From: Corylus avellana | Taxonomy: Eukaryota > Streptophyta > Magnoliopsida > Fagales > Betulaceae | Assembly (NCBI RefSeq): GCF_901000735.1 | Contig: NC_081546.1 | Coordinates: 439,001 to 503,000 of the forward strand | Reading direction: 5' to 3' | Length of the DNA stretch: 64,000 nucleotides | In this document: piece after piece, positions 49,863-61,900 of the stretch | Numbering within the stretch: position 1 is the stretch's first letter | How the letters are laid out: each line of letters opens with the position of its first letter | Position numbers and translations under genes: made by a program | Notes under the pieces: model-generated | What the model saw: only the letters and a program-made list of their open reading frames with translations | Database searches by the model: none | Told to the model about the DNA's origin: nothing

Positions 49863-49870
49863 TATATATA
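49863..49870 (+). promoter_or_regulatory. Candidate TATA box of the RAV gene
   Basis: TATATATA lies 112 bp before the RAV ATG, followed by a CT-rich leader of the kind common in plant 5' UTRs. No upstream ATG occurs between a start site about 30 bp downstream and the coding ATG. Confidence 0.6.
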
Positions 49871-49981
49871 TTCAACCCTCAAACGACCCACACTCATACC
49901 ACTTCTTCCTCTCCTCCTTTCCTTTCCTTTTGTATCCTAATCATTGTCAATTACACATCCTCTTCCTCTTCTTGAAAAAAC

Positions 49982-51079
49982 ATGGATGGAAGCTGCATAG
50001 ATGAAAGCACAACAAGTACTGACTCTATATCCATTTCTCCGGCGACCCTTTCGCCGTTACCGGCCACCAAGTCGCCTGAGAGTCTCTGCCGTGTCGGAAG
50101 CGTGATAACCAGCATAATCTTGGACTCTGAAAGCGGAATCGAAGCTGAATCCCGTGGGAAGCTCCCGTCCTCCAAGTACAAGGGAGTTGTTCCCCAGCCC
50201 AACGGCCGATGGGGTGCCCAGATTTACGAGAAGCACCAGCGGGTCTGGCTCGGCACTTTCAACGAGGAAGACGAAGCCGCCAGGGCCTATGACATCGCCG
50301 CGCAACGTTTCCGCGGCCGCGACGCCGTCACCAACTTCAAACCGTTGGCGACGACCGAAGAGGATGACGTGGAGACGGCGTTCTTGAACTCTCATTCCAA
50401 GGCTGAGATCGTCGACATGCTCAGGAAGCACACGTACAATGATGAGCTGGAGCAAAGCAAGCGTAACCGCGGCTTGGACAGCAATGGGAAAAGGTCTAAA
50501 GCCGACGGCTCTGCTGCTGCCTCGTTCGGCTCAGCCGGGTTTCTGAAAGCGCGTGAGCAGCTTTTCGAGAAAGCTGTTACGCCGAGCGATGTCGGCAAGC
50601 TGAACCGGCTCGTGATCCCGAAGCAACATGCCGAAAAGCACTTTCCTTTACAAAGCGCAAGCACTTCCAAAGGCGTACTCTTGAATTTCGAGGATATTGG
50701 AGGCAAAGTGTGGAGGTTTCGGTACTCTTATTGGAACAGCAGCCAGAGTTATGTGCTGACCAAGGGTTGGAGCCGGTTCGTGAAGGAGAAGAACTTGAAG
50801 GCCGGTGACATTGTTAGTTTTCAGCGCTCGACCGGACCGGACAAGCAGCTTTACATCGATTGGAAGGTGAGGACGGAGTCCGTTGTCGTCGGGTTATCAA
50901 ACCCGGTTTTCCCGGTTCAGCAGGTTCAGATGGTTAGGCTTTTTGGGGTCAACATTCTGCAAATACCTGTCGGTGGGGTCGTGGAGAGTATTGGTGGCTG
51001 CCATGGGAAGAGAATGAGAGAGATGGAGCTGTTGGCGTTAGAGTGTAGCAAGAAACCAAGAATGGTTGGAGCTTTGTAA
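49982..51079 (+). CDS. RAV/TEMPRANILLO AP2-B3 transcriptional repressor
   Basis: Intronless 365-residue nuclear DNA-binding protein of the RAV family; relatives RAV1 and TEM1/2 repress flowering and growth genes and bind a bipartite site (AP2 to CAACA, B3 to CACCTG). AP2/ERF domain at about 64-121 ([20 protein letters not shown], then VWLGTF and AAQRFRG). B3 domain at about 190-297 ([20 protein letters not shown], then [20 protein letters not shown]). The repression motif RLFGV is at 319-323. Length and order are those of class I RAV proteins. Start context AAACATGG and CT-rich leader support this ATG. RAV1 versus TEM cannot be settled without a tree. Confidence 0.96.
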   Translation: MDGSCIDESTTSTDSISISPATLSPLPATKSPESLCRVGSVITSIILDSESGIEAESRGKLPSSKYKGVVPQPNGRWGAQIYEKHQRVWLGTFNEEDEAARAYDIAAQRFRGRDAVTNFKPLATTEEDDVETAFLNSHSKAEIVDMLRKHTYNDELEQSKRNRGLDSNGKRSKADGSAAASFGSAGFLKAREQLFEKAVTPSDVGKLNRLVIPKQHAEKHFPLQSASTSKGVLLNFEDIGGKVWRFRYSYWNSSQSYVLTKGWSRFVKEKNLKAGDIVSFQRSTGPDKQLYIDWKVRTESVVVGLSNPVFPVQQVQMVRLFGVNILQIPVGGVVESIGGCHGKRMREMELLALECSKKPRMVGAL

Positions 51080-53930
51080 CAATTTTTTTTTTATTTGTTT
51101 ATTTTTTTTTTGTTCTCTCCATCGTTCTCTTTGTTTTTGTTGTTCTTTTTTGGCCTTTTGTGAATGGTGCGAGGAAGGAGGGGAATGGGAAGTGGCGACG
51201 GGAAAGGAAAGTGGCGGTGCAGCTGCAGCCTGCAAGTTGCAAAAGGTTGAAGAATTGTACATTACAAAACAAAAGCCTGAAGAAAGCTTAAATTAGGTGC
51301 AACAAATATTACAAATGAAAAAAAAAAAAAAAAAAAGGGAATTTACAAAGTTGTTTTGTTCATGGTTTTGGACTGTCAAGTTGTGCTTTGTGGATGTTTT
51401 TTGCTTTCCCAAAATATCTAATGTTGACAAACAAGGCCTCCTCACGAGGGAAGAGAGACGGCTATTAGCAGTAGTGGAAGAAAGAAAGAACCTTTTGCCC
51501 AGTTGCCCTCAAAAAGAGAATAGCTAATCTTGGTTTTTTTATTTAATAAAAAACAACAAATAAGAAAATAAGAAAAAAGTGGGTGCAACTTGGAAGTCAT
51601 TCACTCATTCGTCTAATAAGAAGAGAGAGGCAGTTTGGGTTTGATGAGAGGTTCCTTCACTTTTGGCCTACCTTAAACCAAGTGTAGTACTATTTGTGTA
51701 TAATAAGTACTGTGCATTAGGTAGACGAGATTGGTGGCAACAGGATGCTGAAGATCTTGAAATCATTTTGAATAGATCTTGTCTCAAGAAGATTGGCCAA
51801 ATGAGGCTGCCAGCCATCACTCATGAGGCAAGACACCCCATGTCCCATGTTATGGAAAAGGCTCATAATAAAACTTTTTTCATTTTGCTCTGCTAAAAAT
51901 AATTACTTAAAATCTAATTATTCCTTGAAATTAGGCATTTGACTTAATCAAAGCCTGTAAAGATTGATCAAACCCATATATACCTCAGGTGCTCACATTG
52001 GAATGCCTTCCAAACACCGAGGGCGAAGGAAATGAAAAATCTCCATTAGTGTAACCTCAATTCATGATTTTCTTATATAGAATAATCATTTTATTCATTA
52101 AAAATGCTTCCATGACAATATTTTTCTCTCATAGGGTCCATATAATCAATCTCAACTTCTAAGACAATATTTTTCAGCTTTTTTATTGTTGTATTTTGAA
52201 CTCGTCCTATAAGTAGAAAAAAAAAGGGTGTTGACCCTGTTAGAATATTAATTATAAGTTAAATATAAAATTGGCACTTGTATTTTTGGTGAGTATCAAA
52301 TTATTTCTTGGGTTTTAAAAATGATAAAATTAGTCATTATGCTTTCTGTCGATGTAAAATCAATCCATCTATCTACTTTCGATAATAGACTATTTTTATT
52401 GGGCAATAAATGGTTATAAGCGAAGAATTGTGATATAAGGGTAACAGTAATGAATTTGGTGTGGAAAATAACCCTCAATTTAATAATGCGTTAAGTGCGA
52501 TTTTGTTTATGATGATGTGACGAAGAGATTATATAAAATAGTCTTTTATTTTTTATTTTTAAATAACGTGTCAAATGGTCTATACACGCGAAAATAGATG
52601 GGAAGATTTATTTTAAATTTTGAAAAAGTAGTGAAATTAAATACAAAAGTGGCATCTATAGACTATACTCTTGGTGTGTATCAAATCAGCCGTCATTGGC
52701 TTTTCAAAAGTGACAATCTAAAATTAATCTTTTTGACAATCTAAAAATATTATTTTTATACTTACAAAAAATATATATATATATATTATTATTTTTAAAT
52801 AAACCACAATTTAACACAAATTATTAAAATAAAATATTTTTAATTCGAGCAATTTTACTTTCCAGATTTTTAATACACATATCTAATCTTAAGATAAATT
52901 AAACCATAATATTTTTTTTTTCATTATTTATTTTTTAAATTAAATTTCGTTTATTTTTATACGATCCATAGATGGTTTCTTAATTAGTTCGTCCTTTTTC
53001 ATGTATCTTCTACGTAACTTCCATAGAAATACCTAGGAATTCATTCAAGTTGATCTGACCATTAGTTTCCTGCGACGTTCCCACTGATTGATTCTGCAAC
53101 TTTGCACATCTCATCAATCATCTCTCTCTTTCGTTCGTATTTTTCTGAGCCCCATTTCATCAATCGATCTCAATGCATGTGTTATATATATATATATATA
53201 TATATATTTAAGTGCTACGGATGGATTCGAATGAAAGATTCTGGGCAAGGTCAAGCTAAGAGAGAATATATACCTTCACTGGCATGGCATCATGAAATTG
53301 TTGACCCAACACAAAAACAAACAATTTAATGTACGTGAAAACTTTCACGGGCTCTCTCTCGATAGATAGCTCAGTTCTAACCAAACCAAACCGAAATAGT
53401 AAAGCTTATGGTTCAGCCTCTTTCACAATTTCAGGTTAAATCTCAACTGGGGACACCCAATCACCGATGATGTATCATTTTGTCACATCTTGCGGATTTT
53501 TTGGGCTGATTTTTCTATTGCCCCTAACTCTACGTGGGTTGTCGGAACCTGCATCCATCTTGTGTGGCGTAGGTTATGTTGTGATGTCTCATGTTTGAGT
53601 TGCTTTTGTTACGCTTTTTTTTTTCTTTTCTTCAAATTGGGTTAGGAATATTTTATTTTATTAAACTGACTTAATTTAACTTTCATATACATTTTAAAAA
53701 ATAAATATGAGAATCACAAACGTATATGATTTCATCGGTCGAACACGCTTTAGTTTAATATATTAGATTGAAGAAAATTTTTTTAACCCAATATATATAT
53801 ATATATATATATAAATTTGAATTGTTTGATAAAACTTTTTAGAGTGTGCGTTTTATTTTTAGTTGTGATATAATATAAATGTAAAAGCAATTTGCAAGTA
53901 TTTTTTTCACTAATAAAGTAAAAAACTGTT
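51080..53930. other. 3' flank of the RAV gene and AT-rich intergenic DNA
   Basis: The RAV 3' UTR begins here. Poly-A run at 51319-51337; (AT)n tracts near 52764-52788, 53185-53206 and 53793-53812. A 45-bp piece at about 51795-51839 recurs at about 56977-57018. No gene recognised. Confidence 0.6.
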
Positions 53931-53934
53931 GCCA

Positions 53935-54090
53935 AACGAGCCATATAGATTGGCCCGTTTGTTATTACATTTTTTCTTCAAAAACCTTTGTATGGATGTG
54001 CTATAGATTGGGCTATTGAGGTGATGCTATCCCTATGAGCAGGATTGGCCCAGCTCTATTCATTTTCAAGATTGTCCCAGCCCATTTTCA
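53935..54090. repeat. Duplicate of the MAP1B promoter block
   Basis: Shares the series TTTGTTATTAC, CTTCAAAAA, TATGGAT, GCTATAGATTGGGCT, TTCATTTTCAA and GGCCCA/AGCCCA with about 57605-57770 in the same order and orientation, with changes and small gaps. The second copy directly precedes MAP1B. Confidence 0.75.
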
Positions 54091-55170
54091 AGAAAGTCAG
54101 ACCTGAAACGAATCATAACGAATCAAATAATGGCACGTGGCTTATTTTCCACAAAAAAAAAAAAAAACAACAACCTTCTATATATTTCGAATCAAAGTGA
54201 AACAAACCCTAATCACACTACTCTCTCTCTCATCTCACTCCAGCTTCTCTTTTCACCATCGACACTCCCCTCTCTTTCGAACCAGCTCATCTCTGCCTCA
54301 CACTCTCTTGAGCTATCGCCGGCTTCATCTAACGACAGCGTATCCTGTCATCGCAGGCCACAGATCTCCCTCAAACCAAAGGTATCTTCTTTAATTTTGT
54401 AAAATGAATTACTGGGCATTTGTTGCCCACCAGGAAGCAAATCCGCAATTTATTATGTGAAAGGCTAAGACTAAATGCATACCCAGTATCTAATTTAATA
54501 GATCTTGGATTTTTGTGTGGAAAAAACGTGGATTTCTTTTTCCAGTTCCTTTTGGAAGTAGTAGTTTAGACTTAGCTATTTTTCTCAATTACAATCTTAA
54601 TTCTGAGTAAGCGTTTATCATTGTTTTATTATATATGAATAAGATTTATAGGATTAAGAGTTATTATTTGACATGAATCATATGCATACGAGTTATTATT
54701 TGGATCTAGTTTTTGATAGATGTCTCATCCAATTTAACATAGTTATTATTTGGATCCAGTTCTTAATTTGAAAATAGAAAGCTATAATTCCAGAAAATTT
54801 AAATGTACTAAATTGGTGTTCTCTTTACCTATATCTTTTATAAACTAGGACATAATCTTTTGTAAATAGGCGACTCTGGATGATTCTCAGTCTGAGTTCA
54901 ACATGATGGATAGTTTTATAGTTATAAAAATCTATTTCTTTAAGGTCACTTTAGTATTTTGAAATAAGAATTTTCATGGATAGTAAGAGATGGCATAAAG
55001 TAAGCTGCAGAAATTCATAATTTTTCTATTTCTTCCTTCAATTTCTTTGTAAGATTTTAGTTAATAAATGCAGGTGATGGAGAGAATCGCCGGACCTCTT
55101 TTTAAAGTAACAATTAGAAAGTTAAATGTGAAATCCAAAGTTCACGAAATGGTAGAAATCGTAGAGGGAG
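54091..55170. other. UTR-like sequence upstream of the PGG remnant
   Basis: A CT-rich, leader-like tract (about 54215-54300) with a possible intron (donor near 54380, acceptor near 55073) leads to a plus frame from ATG 55079. This frame (MERIAGPLFKVTIRKLNV and on) runs into the decayed PGG copy and could be the preceding linker of the same broken gene. I do not recognise its beginning. Confidence 0.4.
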
Positions 55171-55448
55171 AGGATGGAAATGGAGGCAGCTACTTCTTGT
55201 ATAGTTCTTGGTGCTCCCGTTCTTACCATTATGTTTGTTGTAACATTCCATACACACGCCATCAAGATAAAGGGCTACTTATGTTCTTAGGTAAGAAGTT
55301 ATTTATGTTCTTTATCATATCTGATACATTATTATTCTTTTCTTATCAATATCAATATTGATGCTTATGAGAATCTTCACGTCGTGTTGTATAGAAATGA
55401 GTTCACAAATCCTTGCCTACAAAGATGATATTAGGCATGTGCACCCTT
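55163..55448 (+). pseudogene. Decayed PGG-domain fragment (ankyrin family), left copy
   Basis: In one frame MEAATSCIVLGAPVLTIMF, then after a frame break LLMFLGKKLFMFFIISDT. This follows the PGG transmembrane domain of plant ankyrin-repeat proteins (ACD6/ITN1-like), where a segment like MKDTATSC leads to a first helix, then the block with FL.KKLF..FIISDT. The PGG tripeptide itself is lost, and further stops follow. It faces the right copy at 55561-55803. Ankyrin repeats are not seen here. Confidence 0.68.
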
Positions 55449-55524
55449 AAAATAGAAGGAATTGATGAAAGCCAAACTTCTTCTGCATAAATCTGAATTG
55501 GGTGACCAGAACAATAGCTAGTCA

Positions 55525-55803
55525 AATGACGGGAGCATGATGAAAAGAGCATGAGAAGATAAGTGTGGAAATACCTATTATCATCTTTGTGGGCAAGAAT
55601 TTAAGAAAATCATCTTCTGTATAACGTGATGTGAGGATTTTTAGAAATATCAATACTGATCTTGAGGAAGAAAAGAGTGATATTGCATCGGATATGATAA
55701 AGATTGTAAATAGTTTTTTATCTAAAAACATTAGTAGCCTTGTATCTGGATACCACCTAGTATGACACATGCTACAACAAATATAATGGGAAATAACAGC
55801 ACC
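55525..55803 (-). pseudogene. Decayed PGG-domain fragment, right copy (inverted)
   Basis: On the minus strand it reads LLMFLDKKLFTIFIISDA, then SVLIFLKILTSRYTEDDFL and LPTKMIIGISTLIFS, the second half of the PGG domain and following helix of plant ankyrin-repeat membrane proteins. This copy keeps a longer open frame (96 codons) than the left one, but the start of the domain is out of frame and nothing complete remains. Confidence 0.75.
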
Positions 55804-55810
55804 ATTGATC

Positions 55811-57600
55811 AAACAATTTCAGCCCGCCATGTATCAAGCATCCCAAGGCCATATTTAGAGTCGCATTAAAAAGTGCTGCTCTCTCCAAAAATGCGGAGGA
55901 CTAATAGATATGTTTTTTTCTCTAAACTTTTTTTCTATATAGTTATTTTGTTAAATAATGTACTGTCTTAAGCATCGGAGCATCTTCGGTCTCTTGGAGA
56001 CCAGCGGATGTTACTTCTTTTTTTCTTATTTTGCAGGTGGCCTGTTGTTTCGGCTATCGAAGAATTGCTGCAAACTGTTCTCGTATGTGGGAATCCATGG
56101 AGCTCGCTCTTTCTTTTAAGTTTCTTGTCATATCTCGTTTGCTGAACGTGGGGGACAAGCTTTGGGGAGCCAAAGTTAAACAAGCCAATTGTGTTTGTTT
56201 TTTAATTGCCTAAAAGCAAATTTATCTGAAGCCCTCAAACCTATTCATATGCATGAGCTGGGATGCTGGCAGGTCTTTCCGACAGATGGCCACTATGCTT
56301 CTCTTTTGAACAAATGAATGAAGGCAGGTCGTGCAGAGTGTGGGGCTGGAAGCTCACCCACTAATTGAATCAGATTGTTGAACTTGATTAAGTTGATTCA
56401 ATCCCTTTTGATCTGGGAATGTTAGTCTAACTGAAGGATTACAACACTTCTTAAGAAAAGGAAGTGAGGCATTATTTTTCGAACATAAGATTTTATCTTA
56501 AAACAATTTGAAAATCACTTAGTGATATGTGTAAGCATGTGATATGACTCATGTCAAATAAATAGAATAACTCTTAATTCCATAAATCTTGAGTTTTTAG
56601 TGCATCTAATTAAATATTTATGGCCATAGATGTGTGCGCTTGATAGAGTGACCTATGATTAATCCTGTTGTGTACTCAAATCATTGTGAATGTTATACTA
56701 ACCTTAACACAAATGTTTTTCTTCTTATAATTATTTTTCTCCTTTCACGGATTCAATCCAAGACTCTCTTTGTTATGTGAAGAGGTGAAAAAAAAGGACT
56801 AGTATTAGTTCGACGGTGTGAATTTAGTCAATTTACCAATGACCGTGTTCAAGAAAACAAAAGCAAAATGTCACCAAGACAATGCACAAATTAACAAATA
56901 TATGACTATTTCATTCTGCAACATGTTTTAGTGTTTTACCAATGAAAAAAGTGCAGGAAAAATAAACAAAAAAAGATGACTGGCAAAATGAGGTTGCCAG
57001 CCATGAGGCAAGACACTGATGACATTGATAGGGATAATAAGATATTTTCCTTTTAGCTTCTTATTAATGTTTTGTATTTTTCCGAGCAACAATAAGGACA
57101 GGAGAGGGAGAGGGCATTACATCTAGTGAAACACAAAATAAATAAATAAAGGTTGGACAATCAAACAATAAACCCCAAAACAATTAGATCCGTGCGGATA
57201 AACATAAAAGAAAACATGTTGTCATTACTTGAGATGGATGTGCCAATACCCAGGGCATACTCGGTTGCAAAATGGGCCGCTTCCCACTTAGTATTTAGAA
57301 GCATTCCTGATAACTCTCATTTTCTTTCGATTTTAAGAATTAGGAGTGACAAAGACCCTTTCTTATAATATGTTTTTGTGTTTTTTGTTTGTCTCCTTTT
57401 CCTTTTCCCGTAGTTGAATACAAAAAAAAAAAAAAAAAAATAGTAATGGTGAATAAACAATGCTTTGCTTGAGAGATTTTTTATTTTTTATTTATTATTA
57501 GTATTATTATTATTTTCTAATATGCCGCTTGAGAGTCAAAAGTCACAAGTCAAAATCAGATAAAAACTTAGGGCTAAATCTGATTTTTTTTTTTTTTTCC
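55811..57600. other. Intergenic between PGG remnant and MAP1B
   Basis: An exon-like plus frame at 56031-56213, after a TTTTGCAG acceptor-like site, has no recognised product. Poly-A run at 57422-57440. Carries the second copy (about 56977-57018) of the short repeat seen at 51795. Confidence 0.5.
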
Positions 57601-57604
57601 TCCT

Positions 57605-57770
57605 TTTTTGTTATTACCTTTTTCCCTTCAAAAAAGTAAATTGTAAAAGCTATGGAACGCTGTTATGGATCTGCTATAGATTGGGCTTTTGTTTTGGGTA
57701 ATCATCGGCCCATCTTCGCAGGATAGGTCCAGGCGTCTTCATTTTCAATATTGACCCGGCCCATATTTCC
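57605..57770. repeat. MAP1B promoter block, second copy
   Basis: Counterpart of 53935-54090 (same order of GCTATAGATTGGGCT, TTCATTTTCAA and GGCCCA words). The paired GGCCCA elements resemble the site-II type motifs common in plant promoters of ribosomal and organelle genes. Located 50-210 bp before the MAP1B ATG. Confidence 0.7.
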
Positions 57771-57816
57771 GCTCTGTTATCCTCTGTGCGAGTGTGTGTG
57801 CCAGTGTGTGTGGAGA

Positions 57817-58896
57817 ATGGCATTCGCTACAAGCAGTGCGACGCTGCAGCTGGCATCATCCTTACATGGCGAAGCCTTATCATCTTCATCAAAGTCGAAT
57901 ATCTTCATGGGCCGCCCCGTCACCTTCTCAGCCTCGACTCTCTCTGGTCTGTGGCTCCCTCACTGTTCTCATTCTCTCTATTTTTTCTTGTTTTGTTTTG
58001 TCACCGACACCAACGATTCTATCACCATCCTTCTTATCGGTTGCTAAGAAACTTTGAATCATGTGTTTCAGCTAATGGGTCTTTTTCGTTTCATTAACAT
58101 GAATCTTGAAAAGTTTGAAAGTTTAGTTTCTTTTCGTTTCTTCTATTCCCCTAGCTCCCCCATGGAAGCACAGGGGAATGTATGGATGTTTTTATCTTTC
58201 GGTAATACGACTTTGCTAACTTTGATTCCAATCATGGCGTTATTTTGTGTTATGTGGTTTTTCATATCAGGAAAGCAATTACATTCTCGAAAGCAACTCG
58301 TTGTTTTTTCGAAGAAGTTATCGGGTTTGGCGGAGGCCATGAGAATCAAAAGGTACATCAATTTGAAGGGCCATTAAGACCCTTCTTTAAAATGCACCCT
58401 TGTTAGTGGCAATAGATGATAGATGGTGTTCTTTCAATAGATAAAGATAGTTCACGTTTATGAAGTGGTCACATTTTCTCTCTTTTTGTTTCTTCTGAGC
58501 TTTATTTACTTTTAATTTAGTTATACCATATTCAGTAGAATTAGCTTTTGTGGGCCGTGGCTTAGAACTTAGAAGCTTAATTTATGAAATGAATAGAGGT
58601 TTTCTGGACGTCGCTTGGGAATGACATTTAAGTAATTTTTTGGGCCCTTTTGAGGTTCGTAAAACAATATGAAAAACCAATAGGCTTCGACGTTCAGATC
58701 ATTGTTGAATGTTAGGTGAATCAATATCTGCTACTACATTTTTCACATCTAATATTATTATAGCATATTTAATGATGGTTTGTATTTCTTTTAATTCTGT
58801 GTTCTACATGCGTGAAAGCCCGATTAGCCTATTTTTCATAATCTCCATGTTGATTCTGTTAGACTTTATAAGGTTGAAGTTCGAAATTCAACTTTC

Positions 58897-58939
<43 letters not shown>

Positions 58940-61900
58940 TTTGCTTTCAGAAAGAGTAGGGTCATTAGTCATTAACAATATGCTTTTTTCAGGACCTAAA
59001 ACATTTGGACCTTGAGTGGTTCATTTCATGTTCTTGTCTTTGTCATATTTTAGTGAAGGTCGGTGTGATTCTTAGTTTGCCTCTTAATTTATTCTTTGTT
59101 CAAATGTAGAGAACGTGAGCTTAAAATTACGACAAAGGGTATAAGAAGTCCACCATTGAGGCGGGGAAAGGTATCACCACGTCTTCCTGTGCCTGATCAC
59201 ATACCCAAGCCTCCTTACGTAGGTTCAAATTTGTTGCCAGAAATTGCAAGTGAATATCAAACTCATGATTCTGAAGGCATTGCTTGCATGAGGGCTGCAT
59301 GTGAGCTTGCTGCTCGTGTCTTAGACAATGCTGGAAAATTGGTTAGGGTAAGCATTTTAGTTTATATCATTTAATGTGAATTTCTTTGCTGAATTTTGTC
59401 AGTGATAGGATCTATAAGGTTCATAATTTTTTTCTCCATCTTTGTGAATATTGTTTCTCAATATGCCCTATCAAAATATATTTTTCAAAACCTCTTTCAT
59501 ATTTCTAGACAGCTTCACAATATAAGTTGAGATCTCTTGTTAATTTAACTTCCAAAGCAACTGAAGTTCAACTTGACATAAAGGTCCAGAATCTTGCATG
59601 TCTCTGTTTGGGATTTTGGTTTTATTCTTTGAGAAAATTGGCATAAAGTTACAATTTACAAGCGATCTAATTTTGCAAATTAATGAACATTTGGTTTGCT
59701 GGATTTGACCTCTATTTCTGTGTGACAACTTCATATGCACAATGCATGTCACGACCAATAGAAAGTGCTAGCCACATCTACACTAGTACTCTAAAATCCG
59801 AAGAACCAATCAATGTTACAATTTAGTGCTCGCTGAAATCATTTATGATTTATAAAACAAGTTTCACCTAGTAAAGAACTAATATGGGACTTGGCGCCTA
59901 TGTAACATCATCACAATTCACCCACTTAATGTGGAACTTAACTTTTCGGGGTGTCACAACTCAGCAGTGAGTAGTTTACAAGTAGATTTCATATTTGTTT
60001 CCATCTTCTAGAGATATATTGTGGTCAATGGAAGGTCTTTAGGAAAAATTCAGGTGAGCTATGTTGTAATCTGTAAGAAAGATGTCCTGGTTGTTATAAC
60101 ATAATATTGGGATGGTAGCTATTCTGAGTTTGTCATGTGCATTTTGGCTGAATGGAATGTCTAATGCATAGGCTTTATTTTTCCTTCTGCAAATGACTTC
60201 ACAATATGATGAGGGACTTCTCATATCCATGTGGACGCAATTTCTTTTGATGTTGATAATAGAAATCAATCATTTTCGTTCACGTTGCAGTGTTAAAAGT
60301 GGAACAGGTCTCAGAATTTCACCCTGCTTCCTTTATCAATCATCATGATGGAACACATGCTCATTGCAAACTATAAACACCGTCTTCAGTTAATTTTTAT
60401 CTCATCGTTTCAAATCTAGTTATGCTTTATCTTCGTTTGTTTATTTAGACTTTGTGACATGACATGTTTTTGGTGGACATGTTTTTGTATCTTAACAGCC
60501 ATCAGTGACAACAAATGAAATTGACAAAGCAGTACACCAAATGATTATTGATGCTGGCGCTTATCCCTCACCTCTTGGCTACGGGGGATTTCCAAAGAGT
60601 GTATGCACATCGGTTAATGAGTGCATGTGCCATGGAATTCCTGATTCTCGCCAGTTACAGGTTTGGCGTGCTAGGATTACCTATTGATGCTTGCAAAGTA
60701 TGCATATCATTCATCACTAATGCTCATATCACGTGCAGGATGGCGACATAATAAACATTGATGTGACTGTCTACCTCAATGTATGCTTCTTCTTAAGTTA
60801 CTAATTTTTCTGATTTGATCATTTTGTGTACTGAATAACTGCTTGTTGTTTTATTTAGATACCCTTACAGTAATTGCAATGGTCTTGAAACCGTCTCTTG
60901 TCCTACATTCCTGACTATTGAGTATTTTTGCATATTCTACTTGTACGTTCATATGCTAGATGTCAAGTGCCTGTAATCTAGTGAATAAAGCGTTTAGAAT
61001 AAGCTTCATTGTTACAATATGCGTATTTACCTTGGATAAATGCAAATAAAGAAATTGATGGCGTGATGTACATTGGAACAAGCGGTGTAGTGTCCTCGCC
61101 TTTACAAATTTGGAACTTCACAATTCCCTCTGCATGTTTATGTTCTGACAATAATGTAGACCCCTTTCAGTTAATGTTACTAGTAGTTTTTCTGTTTACC
61201 AATATTTATTTCCCAAAAGCGGACACATGCACGGGAGCACAAATACAATATTTGAAGATTGATTAATGAATTGTTTTGCAGTTTCCTGCTGTAGATGATC
61301 TATGGTATTTGACTCTATCGTTGTTTATGCTCTACTTTCTAAAGCAGAAGCTGATTACTTGCTATTTGTGGCCTATCTTTCGTGTATTAGGGATATCATG
61401 GAGACACATCAAAAACATTTCTTTGTGGGGATGTTAGTGATCCAATGAAACGCCTTGTGAAGGTACATGTTTGTCTGATATCCTGCAAATTGTAATCATT
61501 AGCCTTATTATATTCGACATGCTTGCACTAGTTGTTTGAAGTTGGAAGCATATTTCTTCTCTACCATTCTTGTCTAACAAAACCATGTATCCATTTTAAG
61601 AAATAAAGCATCAGCTCATTGCCTCTCTTACAACTGTTCAATTTATGTATAATCTGGTAGGTTACTGAAGAGTGCTTGGAGAGAGGCATAGCTGTTTGCA
61701 AAGATGGTGCTAGTTTTAAGAAGATTGGAAAGCGAATTAGGTATTGCTTTTTTCTTTTTTTCTTTTTTTTTTCTCTCATAATATGTTGGATCAGAAAATG
61801 AGACATATTTTAGTAGATGACTAGGTGTCAACTCTAAAAATGTATAAACTAAGTGACTTTACAGACACCAATCAAAATGTCAGATGTTATTAGGAATAGA

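Noticed and set aside
50057..50706. Minus-strand frames over the RAV coding region
   Set aside because: Antisense shadows of the AP2-B3 gene.
61282..61312. Possible extra MAP1B exon after a TTTTGCAG acceptor
   Set aside because: Exons 5 and 6 join in frame (VYLN-GYHGDTS) exactly as in the family, leaving no room for it.
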